Assembly (NCBI RefSeq): GCF_000253115.1
Contig: NC_014145.1
Span: 310,001 to 374,000, forward strand
Origin: Thiomonas arsenitoxydans
GTDB lineage: Bacteria > Pseudomonadota > Gammaproteobacteria > Burkholderiales > Burkholderiaceae_C
Length of the DNA stretch: 64,000 nt
Reading direction: 5' to 3'
Shown: positions 9,318 through 17,299 of the stretch, piece by piece
Position numbering within the stretch: position 1 is the stretch's first letter
How the letters are laid out: every line of letters begins with the position of its first letter
Translations under genes and position numbers: made by a program
The notes under the pieces: generated by a model
Seen by the model: only the letters and a program-made list of their open reading frames with translations
Database searches by the model: none
Told to the model about the DNA's origin: nothing

Positions 9318-10334
9318 ATGCAAAACAGTAAAACCAAAACCTATTCACGCGCCAACCTCTCGATGCGCACTCTGCTGGCAGCGAGCATGCTGGCGGGCCT
9401 TGCCTTCCAGCCAACAATGGTCCAAACCGCCTTGGCCCAGACGGCCTCCTCACCCGCAGCAGCCGCACCGCCTTTGGTCGCCAAACCCAAGCCGACGCAC
9501 GAAGTACCCTTCAAGGCGCCCGATCTCGCTTCGCTGGCGCATGAGCCCAACGGCGCGGAAATCCTCTACGGCTATCGCCTGATGACGCAGACCAAGAAGC
9601 TGCTGCCCAATAATGTCGGCGCGGCGATGAATTGCACGAGCTGCCACCTGGGCGGCGGCTTCGTGCCCCACTCCTCGGCCTTTGTGGGTCAGAACGCGCT
9701 CTACCCCATGTACAACCCTCGGGCTGCCCGGGTGGTGAGCATGGCGGACCGCATCAACGGTTGCATGATGCGGTCGATGAACGGCAAGCCCATCCCCAAA
9801 AATTCCCCAGAAATGAAGGCCATGCTCGCCTTCATGGCCTGGATGGCCAAAGACGTTCCTGCTGACGCCAAGGTCAAGGGCGCCGCCCTGTACAAAATCA
9901 GCACTTCGATCAAGCCTGACCCCGTGCGCGGCAAGGCGATCTACGCCGAGCGCTGCGCCGCCTGTCATGGCATCGACGGCGAGGGGAGCAAGAACGCCAA
10001 AGGCGAGTATGTCTTCCCGCCGCTGTGGGGGGCGGATTCGTTCAACATCGGCGCGGGCATGGCGCGTACCTACACCGCAGCCGGTTTCGTCAAAGGCGCC
10101 ATGCCGGTGGCCGACAGTCTGCATCCGCCAACGGGTGTCGGTCGCATGAGCGATCAGGATGCAGTGGACGTTGCAGATTACTTCTCGCACCAGCCCCGGC
10201 CTGATTTCCCGGCAGCCATCTACGACTGGCCCAAGGGCGGCGCGCCCAAGGACGTGCGGTATTGCCTCGTGTCGTTGGGTAACTGCACGCCTGCTGAAAT
10301 CGCCAAAGCGCCCAAGCCGCCAGGCGGGAAATAA
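9318..10334 (+). CDS. tsdA: Thiosulfate dehydrogenase (tetrathionate-forming) TsdA
   Basis: A 338-residue periplasmic dihaem cytochrome c with a signal peptide cut near ALAQTA. The first haem site is CTSCH, followed by the family segment RINGCMMRSMNG whose cysteine is the unusual axial ligand of the active-site haem in TsdA. The second haem site is CAACH. TsdA joins two thiosulfates to tetrathionate and passes two electrons to cytochromes; some members also work in reverse. The ATG at 9318 follows GAGGGAG. Its presence indicates sulfur-compound oxidation, and the triheme cytochrome just upstream is the likely redox partner. Confidence 0.9.
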   Translation: MQNSKTKTYSRANLSMRTLLAASMLAGLAFQPTMVQTALAQTASSPAAAAPPLVAKPKPTHEVPFKAPDLASLAHEPNGAEILYGYRLMTQTKKLLPNNVGAAMNCTSCHLGGGFVPHSSAFVGQNALYPMYNPRAARVVSMADRINGCMMRSMNGKPIPKNSPEMKAMLAFMAWMAKDVPADAKVKGAALYKISTSIKPDPVRGKAIYAERCAACHGIDGEGSKNAKGEYVFPPLWGADSFNIGAGMARTYTAAGFVKGAMPVADSLHPPTGVGRMSDQDAVDVADYFSHQPRPDFPAAIYDWPKGGAPKDVRYCLVSLGNCTPAEIAKAPKPPGGK

Positions 10335-10335
10335 G

Positions 10336-10371
10336 GGTTTGCGAGGGGATGACGGGCGCTCACATCCTCGC
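10336..10371. terminator. Possible shared terminator between tsdA and the DMT gene
   Basis: GCGAGGGGATG and CATCCTCGC can pair with a two-base bulge in the 37-base gap between convergent genes. There is no T-run, so this is tentative. Confidence 0.3.
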
Positions 10372-11304
10372 TTACATCCCTTTGCGCGCTAGGTAGATGC
10401 CAGCCAGCACCAGCCCGGCGCCGAGCAGTTGGCCGGCGGTCAGCGCCTCGCCCAGCAGAATCCACGCATACACCACCGCCATGGCCGGTTGCACCAGCAG
10501 GCCCACGGATGAGAGCGCCGGGTTGAGCCGGCGTACCGCGTAGGCGATGACCACCTGGCCGCCGATCTGCACCAGCAGCGCCAGCCCGAGCACCCACACC
10601 CAGCCGATGACCGCAGTCGGCCACATCCGCCCCTCGGCGAGGGCGAAAGGCCAGAGCACCACGGCGGCGAGCAGGGTGACGACGGCCATCAGCGGCGCGG
10701 TGGACAGACGCTGCCGCGCCTGCTGAATGCCCACCTGATACGCCGCGTAAAACACGGCGGACACCAGTCCGCTGGCATCGCCCAGCAGCGCGCGGCTGTG
10801 GCCGAAGTTGGGGCCGATCATCAGGGCCGCTCCGCCCAGTGCTGCGGCCAACCCGGCGAGAAACACCGGCTGCGGCGCGTTGCGGGTGATGATCCAGAAA
10901 GCCAGGGTGATGAGCACGGGAGCGAAGTTCGATTCCAGCGTGGCGTTGCCCACAGCAGTCCAGGTCACCGCGAGGTGGAAGAACACCAAATCGAGCGCGA
11001 ACATGGCCGCGGCAAACAGCGCCAGTCCCCAGGTCGGCCAGTGCGCCAGCGGGGCGGGCGGGGCCGCGCGCTTGCTGAACCATTGCGGATTTTGCCCAGG
11101 CGCGGGGCTGGCCGAAACCGGGCGGGCCTTGCGCTGCAGTTGCCATTGCACCGCAGCCCAGGCCAGCAAAAACGGCGCGGCCACGGCCATGCGCCAGAAG
11201 GCGCTGGCAAACGGGCCGAGGTTGGCGGTGGTGTCGGCCAGACGCACGAACACGCCGGCGAGGCCGAGTACGGCGCCGCCGAGAAGGAGAACGAGGAAAT
11301 CCAT
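10372..11304 (-). CDS. DMT-superfamily transporter (EamA domains)
   Basis: A 310-residue inner-membrane protein with two EamA repeats of about five helices each ('GLAGVFVRLAD...FWRM' in the first, 'SALSSVGLLVQPAMAVVYAW'-type in the second). Members export metabolites or amino acids, but the substrate cannot be read from sequence. A roughly 35-residue hydrophilic loop with WFSKR lies between helices two and three. Convergent with tsdA. Confidence 0.82.
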   Translation of the reverse strand: MDFLVLLLGGAVLGLAGVFVRLADTTANLGPFASAFWRMAVAAPFLLAWAAVQWQLQRKARPVSASPAPGQNPQWFSKRAAPPAPLAHWPTWGLALFAAAMFALDLVFFHLAVTWTAVGNATLESNFAPVLITLAFWIITRNAPQPVFLAGLAAALGGAALMIGPNFGHSRALLGDASGLVSAVFYAAYQVGIQQARQRLSTAPLMAVVTLLAAVVLWPFALAEGRMWPTAVIGWVWVLGLALLVQIGGQVVIAYAVRRLNPALSSVGLLVQPAMAVVYAWILLGEALTAGQLLGAGLVLAGIYLARKGM

Positions 11305-11769
11305 GAAAAGTCTGCCGGGCTTGGGGGTGTGAAGCCAAAAAAAAGAGCTGTGGGAATGGCCAGTGGCGGCGGAGTTGCGGGCTCGAAGACGACGCGATCG
11401 GGCAAAAGCCGATGCGCAGAATGCCGCACAGCCCCCTCATCGCCCCTCATCGTCCTATTTCAGCTCGCGATCAGCACGTCCGGCGGCCGCCCGACAGCCT
11501 GTTGGCGCATTGTCGCTGGTCGATCAGGCCGTTGGTTCATGCCCGCAAACCGATCGGGGCTCACCCTGGGGAATTTTCCCAGGCCGCTTGGCGCAAGGAG
11601 ATATCCTCCCTGAAACTTGCATGACATGCGTATTGAACGCACATACCATGTGACTTTCATGCCAATACAAACGGTTCGGCATCTGCCGTTTTCCGCCCGC
11701 ATCACGGGCAGGATCATGAAACGAAACGCTGACTGACATCCGTCTGTGGCTCATCCCTTGCCGCCATCC
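11305..11769. other. 465-base intergenic region, no gene seen
   Basis: Small open frames here lack ribosome sites and family-like sequence. Base composition falls at about 11580-11760, where the promoter of the next gene should lie. A short perfect dyad GCCCG/CGGGC sits near 11695-11710. I see nothing else. Confidence 0.5.
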
Positions 11770-12576
11770 ATGCCCGAATCCAAAGAGTCAACACACCACG
11801 TCAGGCCCTTTGTCTACGACACCCTGCATTCCAAGGCTTTGCACTTCACCATTTGCGAAGTGCAAAGCAGCATGCGACTTCGAGACCCCGATGCGTTGGA
11901 CTTGGAGTACACGCGCATGATGATGGGATTTTTGCTGTTCATGGCAGAACCGCAAAACATCACCATGATTGGCCTGGGCGGGGGATCGCTGGCCAAATTC
12001 TGCTATCGCCACCTGCCGCAGACCCGCATCCTGGTGGTCGAGATCAACCCGCATGTCATTGCCCTGCGCGATGAGTTTCATATCCCCTCCGATGACGATC
12101 GGTTCAGCGTCGTCCTGGCCGATGGCGCGCAGCATGTGCGCACCAGCACGTCACCCTGCGACATCCTGATGGTTGACGGCTACGACAGCGAGGGTCTGCC
12201 GCCGCGCCTGTGTTCCCAGCGTTTCTACGATGATGGATTCGCGCTACTGCGCCCGGGCGGCATCATGGTGGTCAATCTGCAATACAGCCACGACCACTAC
12301 GCCATCCACCTGGACCGCATCCGGCGCAGCTTTGGCGACTCCGTGCTGGTGGTGGATGACAAAGACGGGTGCAACAGCATCGTCTTTGCACGCAAGGGCG
12401 TGGGCTTTGCGCAGGTACGGCAGAGTGCTATGCGCCTCCCTGAGTCCCTGGACGTCGCTGCTGCAGCCGCATTGCTACCTGCGTTGACGCAAGTCGCCGC
12501 GGTGTCGAGGCAGCAGCAAGGCGAGAGTTCTGGCGGTATCGGCGGGCCTTCAGGGCATGCCCGTAGCCCGGCCTGA
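11770..12576 (+). CDS. Spermidine synthase-like methyltransferase-fold protein
   Basis: A 268-residue protein with a Rossmann SAM/dcSAM-binding motif 'MIGLGGGSLAKF', an acidic strand end 'VVEINPHVI' and 'LADGAQHV', and 'DILMVDGYD', as in the spermidine synthase family. Typical SpeE enzymes also have an N-terminal beta domain, which is short here, so polyamine synthesis is not assured. Many Burkholderiales carry such stand-alone spermidine-synthase-like proteins. The ATG at 11770 is preferred over a GTG at 11746. A roughly 45-residue Ala/Gly/Ser-rich tail looks disordered. Confidence 0.75.
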   Translation: MPESKESTHHVRPFVYDTLHSKALHFTICEVQSSMRLRDPDALDLEYTRMMMGFLLFMAEPQNITMIGLGGGSLAKFCYRHLPQTRILVVEINPHVIALRDEFHIPSDDDRFSVVLADGAQHVRTSTSPCDILMVDGYDSEGLPPRLCSQRFYDDGFALLRPGGIMVVNLQYSHDHYAIHLDRIRRSFGDSVLVVDDKDGCNSIVFARKGVGFAQVRQSAMRLPESLDVAAAAALLPALTQVAAVSRQQQGESSGGIGGPSGHARSPA

Positions 12577-12612
12577 TTTTTTCATCCGCATCAACCTGGA
12601 AGGCTGGACGCC

Positions 12613-12825
12613 ATGGATACACCCCCTCAAAAAGTCGGATTCCTGCGCGGCACGCTGCGTGCGCTCGGCGCCGTGGCGACGGCCATGGTGGGCCTGCGCC
12701 GGGCCGAGGATAGGGAGAAGGATTTCGCCACACTCAAACCCGTGCATGTTGCCGTGGCGGGGGTCATCATTGCCGTGATCATCATCACGGCGCTGATCAT
12801 TCTGGTCAATCGCATTGCGGGCTGA
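12613..12825 (+). CDS. DUF2970 small membrane protein
   Basis: A 70-residue protein with a basic N-terminal half ('LRALGAVATAMVGLRR') and one C-terminal membrane helix built of Val and Ile. This is the pattern of DUF2970 proteins of beta- and gamma-proteobacteria. Function unknown. It follows the spermidine-synthase-like gene by 36 bases and may be cotranscribed. Confidence 0.8.
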   Translation: MDTPPQKVGFLRGTLRALGAVATAMVGLRRAEDREKDFATLKPVHVAVAGVIIAVIIITALIILVNRIAG

Positions 12826-12862
12826 ACCCCGGCGCGTGGCCGGACGCATCAAACCGGGCGAG

Positions 12863-13183
12863 TCAATCCAGCAGGCTGGTTTGCTGGAATACAGCGGGAA
12901 GTTTTTGCGGGGCATGAATGCGCAACTGCTTGTTGACATTCATGCGCCCGAACACCACTTCGATGGCCGAGGTCGGCACGCCGAACTCCTTGGCAAGGAA
13001 GCGCACCATGTGATCGGTCGCGCGGCCAGCGCGTGGCGCTGCCGTCACACTGACCTTAAGTTGCGGCCCCTTGGGCTTGCCGATGGCATCGACCCCTGCG
13101 CTGGGCTTTCCCAGGATGTTGACCACCAGCGTGTCGCCTTCCCACCAAAAGAACGACTCACCTCGATTTTGCTGAGATTTCAT
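12863..13183 (-). CDS. DUF167 (YggU-family) protein
   Basis: A 106-residue DUF167 protein. Family features visible are 'KVSVTAAPRAGRATDHMVRFLAKEFGV' in part and 'VNKQLRI' near the end. The longer upstream frame has an Arg-rich, non-homologous extension, so the ATG at 13183 is chosen. YggU-type proteins are widespread and uncharacterised. The gene is convergent with DUF2970. Confidence 0.8.
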   Translation of the reverse strand: MKSQQNRGESFFWWEGDTLVVNILGKPSAGVDAIGKPKGPQLKVSVTAAPRAGRATDHMVRFLAKEFGVPTSAIEVVFGRMNVNKQLRIHAPQKLPAVFQQTSLLD

Positions 13184-13254
13184 GCGGGAGATTGTTGCGG
13201 CGGAGCAGCGCAGCCTATTGCGGTTTTGCAGCGGCGCTTTGCATCGGCAGAGGC

Positions 13255-13446
13255 TCAGCGCTTGAGCGCCTCGTCGATGGACTCGCCCGGCTGCCAAGGC
13301 CGTCCGAGCTTGAACTCGATGTAGTCGCGGATCAGTCGCCGCACTACTTGCGACGGCGTCTGGTCCTCGCGCGCGCACAGGCGCTCGAACAACTCCTTCT
13401 TCTGCGGGTCGATCAGGACAGTGAGGCGGCTGGTGCGTTGTTCCAT
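13255..13446 (-). CDS. Ribbon-helix-helix DNA-binding protein
   Basis: A 63-residue protein with a short beta strand 'RLTVLIDPQKKELF' followed by two helices ('TPSQVVRRLIRDYIEF'), the fold of CopG/Arc regulators and antitoxins. The longer frame upstream is out of context; ATG 13446 is chosen. It lies divergently, 67 bases from the hyf-like operon, with a 10-base inverted repeat between them that could be its operator. No toxin partner is visible. Confidence 0.75.
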   Translation of the reverse strand: MEQRTSRLTVLIDPQKKELFERLCAREDQTPSQVVRRLIRDYIEFKLGRPWQPGESIDEALKR

Positions 13447-13454
13447 TTTTATGG

Positions 13455-13498
13455 AAATGAGATTAGCATTTAGCGCACATCTTATGTGAATCTCATTT
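13455..13498. promoter_or_regulatory. Inverted repeat, candidate operator between RHH gene and hyf-like operon
   Basis: AAATGAGATT (13455-13464) and AATCTCATTT (13489-13498) form a perfect 10-base inverted repeat with a 24-base spacer. Inside it is a smaller dyad CACAT-CTT-ATGTG (13476-13488). The region is AT-rich and lies in the divergent promoter interval. Confidence 0.5.
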
Positions 13499-13513
13499 TC
13501 ACGCAACTCCCGT

Positions 13514-15532
13514 ATGAACGCGTCCGATCTTCTTCCCATCGCCCTGGGTGTGGTGGCGGCTTGGGTGTGCATGGGGTTGGCTGGTTTCATTTCGCCGCGT
13601 TCCACGCGCTGGGTGGCGCGGGTGATCTTTCCGCTGGGCGCGCTGGGCAGTCTGGTGATGGCCGCAGTCGGGCTGCTGGCGCTGTTCGCTGCGCCGCAAT
13701 CGCTGGTGTTGCCCATCGGCCTGCCGGGTCTGCCGCTGCATTTACGGCTGGACGCGCTGTCGGGGTTCTTCCTGTTTCTGCTGGGCGCCTCCACCGTCGG
13801 CATTTCCACCTTCGCTTCGGGCTATTTCCGCGAGGGCGAGGGCACGGCGCCGGGGCTGCTGGGTATGCAGTACCACGTGTTTCTGGCGGCGATGTGCATG
13901 GTGATGCTCGCGGCCGATGCCTACAGCTTCATGCTGTCGTGGGAAGTCATGGCCATGGCGTCGTACTTCCTGGTGATTTCCCAGCACCGCATGGCGGAAA
14001 TCCGCAGCGCCGGTTATGTGTATCTGCTGCTGGCGCATCTGGGGGCCATCGCCCTGCTGTTGTGTTTCGGGGTGATGATGCAGGGCGGCATTGCCAGCCT
14101 GACGTTCGAGGCGATGCGCCACGCGCACTTGAGTCCGGCCTGGGCCAGCGTGGCCTTCGGTCTGGCGGTCATCGGCTTTGGTGCCAAGGCTGGCCTGGTT
14201 CCTTTGCACATCTGGCTGCCCGAGGCGCACCCGGCTGCGCCTTCGCCGGTTTCGGCCTTGATGAGCGGGGTGATGCTCAAGACCGCGCTTTATGGCCTGC
14301 TGCGGGTGAGCTTCGATCTGCTGCATGCGCCGCTGTGGTGGTGGGGTGTGCCGCTGCTGGCGCTAGGGCTGTTCGGCGCCTTGTTCGGTGTGCTGTTCGC
14401 CGCGGTGCAGACCGATATGAAGCGGCTTCTGGCCTATTCGTCCATCGAGAATATCGGCATTGCCTTCGCCGCTCTTGGCCTGGCGCTGGTGTTTCACGGG
14501 GTCGGGTTGGCGGTGTTTGCGGCGCTGGCGCTCGCCGCCATGCTGTACCACCTGCTCAACCACGCCTTTTTCAAGAGCCTGCTGTTCCTGACCACCGGCT
14601 CAGTGCTCCATGCCACCCACCAGCGCAGTCTGGGAAAACTCGGCGGCTTGTTGCGCACCATGCCCTGGGTGGGCTGGACGGCCTTGATCGGCACGCTGGC
14701 GATTGCCGGGCTGCCGCCGCTCAACGGCTTTGTCGCCGAGTGGCTGCTGTTGCAGTCGTTTCTGTTCACGCCGCAGATTCCCGAGCCGTTTTTCAATCTG
14801 CTCATCCCGCTGGGTGCGGCCATGCTGGTGCTGACGGCGGCGCTGGCGGCTTATGTCATGGTGAAGTTCTATGGCGTGATTTTTCTCGGCCGCGCACGCG
14901 AGCCGCAACTGGAACAAGCGCACGATGTCGGCTGGCTGGAGCGCATCGGGCTGCTGTGGTTGGCCGCGGGCTGTGTGCTGCTGGGCCTGATCCCGACCTG
15001 GGTGCTGCAGGCCATCGACCGGGTCAACCTGATGTTGCTGGGCAAGCCGTTGGCGCAAGCGGGTGATGCGTCTATGGGCAACTGGTTCTGGCTGGTGCCG
15101 CTGTCGCCGGATCGGGCGTCGTACAGCCCTGTGGCGATTCTGCTCGTCGGCCTGCTGGTCGTCGGCTTGACGGGCTTGTTGACCCACCGCGTCTATGCGG
15201 GGCGTGTGCGCCGCGCCGCGCCGTGGGATTGCGGCGCGCCGGGCTTGACCGGGCGCATGCAAGACAGCGCCGAGGGCTTCGGCCAGCCGATCCGCCGGGT
15301 GTTCAGCCCGTTCTTCCTGATGCGGGTGGAACTGCCGCGCCCGGACGACGCCGAGCCGCGCTACCGCGTGTCGGTGGAAGACCGCTTCTGGCCGCAGTTT
15401 TACACCCCGGCGGCGCAAGCGGTGCTGTGGTTGGCACGGCAGGTCGGGAAGATTCAGCAGGGACGGATTTCGGTCTATCTGCTCTACAGCTTCCTCACCC
15501 TGCTGGTGTTGCTGATGGTGGTGCTGCGATGA
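13514..15532 (+). CDS. hyfB: Hydrogenase-4-type proton-pumping subunit, HyfB-like
   Basis: A 672-residue NuoL/MrpA-type membrane protein of about 14-16 helices. 'MLSWEVMAM', 'GFGAKAGLVPLHIWLPEAHP' and 'PSPVSALMSG' carry the lysine, glutamate and proline residues of antiporter-like ion channels. Length and the C-terminal amphipathic segment fit HyfB/HycC. It is the first gene of a six-gene operon, and its stop overlaps the next start (ATGA). It would form an ion-translocating arm in the inner membrane. Confidence 0.88.
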   Translation: MNASDLLPIALGVVAAWVCMGLAGFISPRSTRWVARVIFPLGALGSLVMAAVGLLALFAAPQSLVLPIGLPGLPLHLRLDALSGFFLFLLGASTVGISTFASGYFREGEGTAPGLLGMQYHVFLAAMCMVMLAADAYSFMLSWEVMAMASYFLVISQHRMAEIRSAGYVYLLLAHLGAIALLLCFGVMMQGGIASLTFEAMRHAHLSPAWASVAFGLAVIGFGAKAGLVPLHIWLPEAHPAAPSPVSALMSGVMLKTALYGLLRVSFDLLHAPLWWWGVPLLALGLFGALFGVLFAAVQTDMKRLLAYSSIENIGIAFAALGLALVFHGVGLAVFAALALAAMLYHLLNHAFFKSLLFLTTGSVLHATHQRSLGKLGGLLRTMPWVGWTALIGTLAIAGLPPLNGFVAEWLLLQSFLFTPQIPEPFFNLLIPLGAAMLVLTAALAAYVMVKFYGVIFLGRAREPQLEQAHDVGWLERIGLLWLAAGCVLLGLIPTWVLQAIDRVNLMLLGKPLAQAGDASMGNWFWLVPLSPDRASYSPVAILLVGLLVVGLTGLLTHRVYAGRVRRAAPWDCGAPGLTGRMQDSAEGFGQPIRRVFSPFFLMRVELPRPDDAEPRYRVSVEDRFWPQFYTPAAQAVLWLARQVGKIQQGRISVYLLYSFLTLLVLLMVVLR

Positions 15533-16491
15533 GCGCTTTCGCCGTGTTGACCCCGTTGTTGACCCAATTTCTGGCCGTGGCCGTCTCGGTGTTGCTGGCG
15601 CCACTGCTGTCCGGCTGGGTGACGCAGTGCCGCGCCTGGCTGTCCAACCGCAGCGCGCCGCCCATCTGGCAGCCCTATGCGCGCATTGCCAAGCTGCTGC
15701 GCAAGGACGCGGTGCTGGCGCACGAGGCCACGGCGCTGTTTCGCGTCGTGCCGTATTTGCTGATGGGCATCATGGTGGTGGCTGCGGCCATCATCCCCTC
15801 GCTGTCCACCGATCTGCCGTTTGCGCAGGCGGCCGACGTCATTGCGCTGGTGGGCCTGTTTGCGCTGGCGCGGGTGTTCACCGCCCTGGCCGGCATGGAC
15901 ATCGGCACCGCCTTCGGCAGCATGGGCGCGCGGCGCGACATGATGGTGGGTTTTCTCGCCGAGCCCGCGCTGCTGATGGTGGTGTTCACCTCGTCGCTGA
16001 TCTCGGGCAGCACCCTGTTGCCGACGATTGCCGAATACCTGCAATCGCAGCACTTGGCGCTGCACGCCAGTCTGGCGTTCGCCGCCGTGGCCTTCATCAT
16101 GGTGCTGCTAGCCGAGAACGCGCGCATTCCGGTGGACAACCCCACCACCCACCTTGAACTCACCATGATCCACGAGGCCATGGTGCTCGAATATTCCGCG
16201 CGTCATCTGGCGCTGGTGGAGTGGGCCAGCAGTCTCAAGCTGTTCAACTATGTCTGCATTGGCTTCGCGCTGTTTCTGCCCTGGGGCATGGCGAACCACG
16301 CCGACGGCGTGATGTGGCTGCTCGCCGCGCTGCCGCCGCTGCTGCTCAAGCTGGCGGCCGCCGGTTTCGGCATCGCGCTGATCGAAACCCTCAGCGCCAA
16401 GCTGCGCATCTTCCGCGATCCCGAATTTCTCGGCACCGCATTTTTGCTCGCCGTGCTCGGCCTGCTGGTGCGGCTGATGCTTTCGCATTGA
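15529..16491 (+). CDS. hyfC: HyfC/NuoH-like membrane subunit
   Basis: A 320-residue, roughly eight-helix membrane protein of the NuoH/HyfC/HycD family, which links the soluble redox module to the ion-pumping arm. Diagnostic are 'PIWQPYARIAKLLRKD', 'AFGSMGARRDMM' and 'ENARIPVDNPTTHLELTMIHEAM' (given only in part in family alignments). The acidic loop facing the quinone-like cavity is kept. The start overlaps the hyfB stop by four bases. Confidence 0.9.
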   Translation: MSAFAVLTPLLTQFLAVAVSVLLAPLLSGWVTQCRAWLSNRSAPPIWQPYARIAKLLRKDAVLAHEATALFRVVPYLLMGIMVVAAAIIPSLSTDLPFAQAADVIALVGLFALARVFTALAGMDIGTAFGSMGARRDMMVGFLAEPALLMVVFTSSLISGSTLLPTIAEYLQSQHLALHASLAFAAVAFIMVLLAENARIPVDNPTTHLELTMIHEAMVLEYSARHLALVEWASSLKLFNYVCIGFALFLPWGMANHADGVMWLLAALPPLLLKLAAAGFGIALIETLSAKLRIFRDPEFLGTAFLLAVLGLLVRLMLSH

Positions 16492-16501
16492 GCCTGATGC
16501 C

Positions 16502-17299
16502 ATGACCGTTCTCGCACCGCTCGTTTCCGCCTCCGCAGCCGCGGCCTTCTCGGCCGCGTCGTCAGCGGCTTCGTCTGTGGTTTCGTCTGTGGTTTCGTCT
16601 GCGTCTTCAGCCGCTGCGTTGTCCGTTTCCGGTCTGCCCGCTCTGCCGCTGAGCACCCAGCTCATCCACCTGATCGCCGCCTTGCTGTTGCTGCTGTCTT
16701 TCGCCATGCTGGCGCAGCGCCGGGTGGTCAATCTGGTCAATCTGTTTGCGGCGCAGGGCGCTTTGCTCGTGGCCAGCACCGTCGTCGTGGCCTACTCGAC
16801 GGGCGATGCCGAGCTCTATCAGTCTGCCGCGCTCACCCTGCTGCTCAAAGTCATCGTGCTGCCGTTGGTGCTGCACAAGCTGATCCGCCGCCTGCACGCC
16901 GAATGGGATACCGAAACCCTGGTGAACATTCCCACCCTGCAGCTCATCGGCATCGTGCTGGTGATTTTCTCTTTTGTTCTGGCACAGCCCATTTCCCGCT
17001 TCGCTGGCGAGGCCATGCGCGGCACCCTGGGCATCGCGCTGGCGCTGGTGCTGCTGGCTTTCCTGATGATGATCGTGCGGCGCAAGGCCGTGGCGCAAGT
17101 GGTGGGTTTTCTGGCCATGGAAAACGGCCTGCTGTTCGCGGCCACCAGCGTCACGCGGGGCATGCCCATGGTGGTGGAACTGGGCATCGGCCTGGACGTG
17201 CTGGTCGGCGTGTTCATCCTGGGAATTTTCTTTTTCCAGATTCGGGAACAGTTCGACAGCCTGGATCTGCAAAACATGGAATCACTCAAAGAGGACTGA
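16502..17299 (+). CDS. hyfE: HyfE-like membrane subunit with Ser/Ala-rich N-terminus
   Basis: A 265-residue protein. From about residue 45 it has the seven-helix HyfE pattern (NuoK-like C-terminal half with 'GFLAMENGLLFAA'). The first ~45 residues are almost only Ala, Ser and Val and are encoded by short repeated DNA, including two exact copies of TCGTCTGTGGTT (16571-16594). That extension is absent from typical HyfE. A later start is possible but no ATG with a good site is apparent before the first helix. Confidence 0.85.
   Translation: MTVLAPLVSASAAAAFSAASSAASSVVSSVVSSASSAAALSVSGLPALPLSTQLIHLIAALLLLLSFAMLAQRRVVNLVNLFAAQGALLVASTVVVAYSTGDAELYQSAALTLLLKVIVLPLVLHKLIRRLHAEWDTETLVNIPTLQLIGIVLVIFSFVLAQPISRFAGEAMRGTLGIALALVLLAFLMMIVRRKAVAQVVGFLAMENGLLFAATSVTRGMPMVVELGIGLDVLVGVFILGIFFFQIREQFDSLDLQNMESLKED

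Noticed and set aside
11412..11653. Small open frames in the 11.3-11.7 kb gap
   Set aside because: Several overlapping frames on both strands, none with protein-like composition or a clear start.
16571..16600. CRISPR-like or regulatory short repeat
   Set aside because: The 12-base units lie inside hyfE in frame and simply encode the Ser/Val-rich leader.
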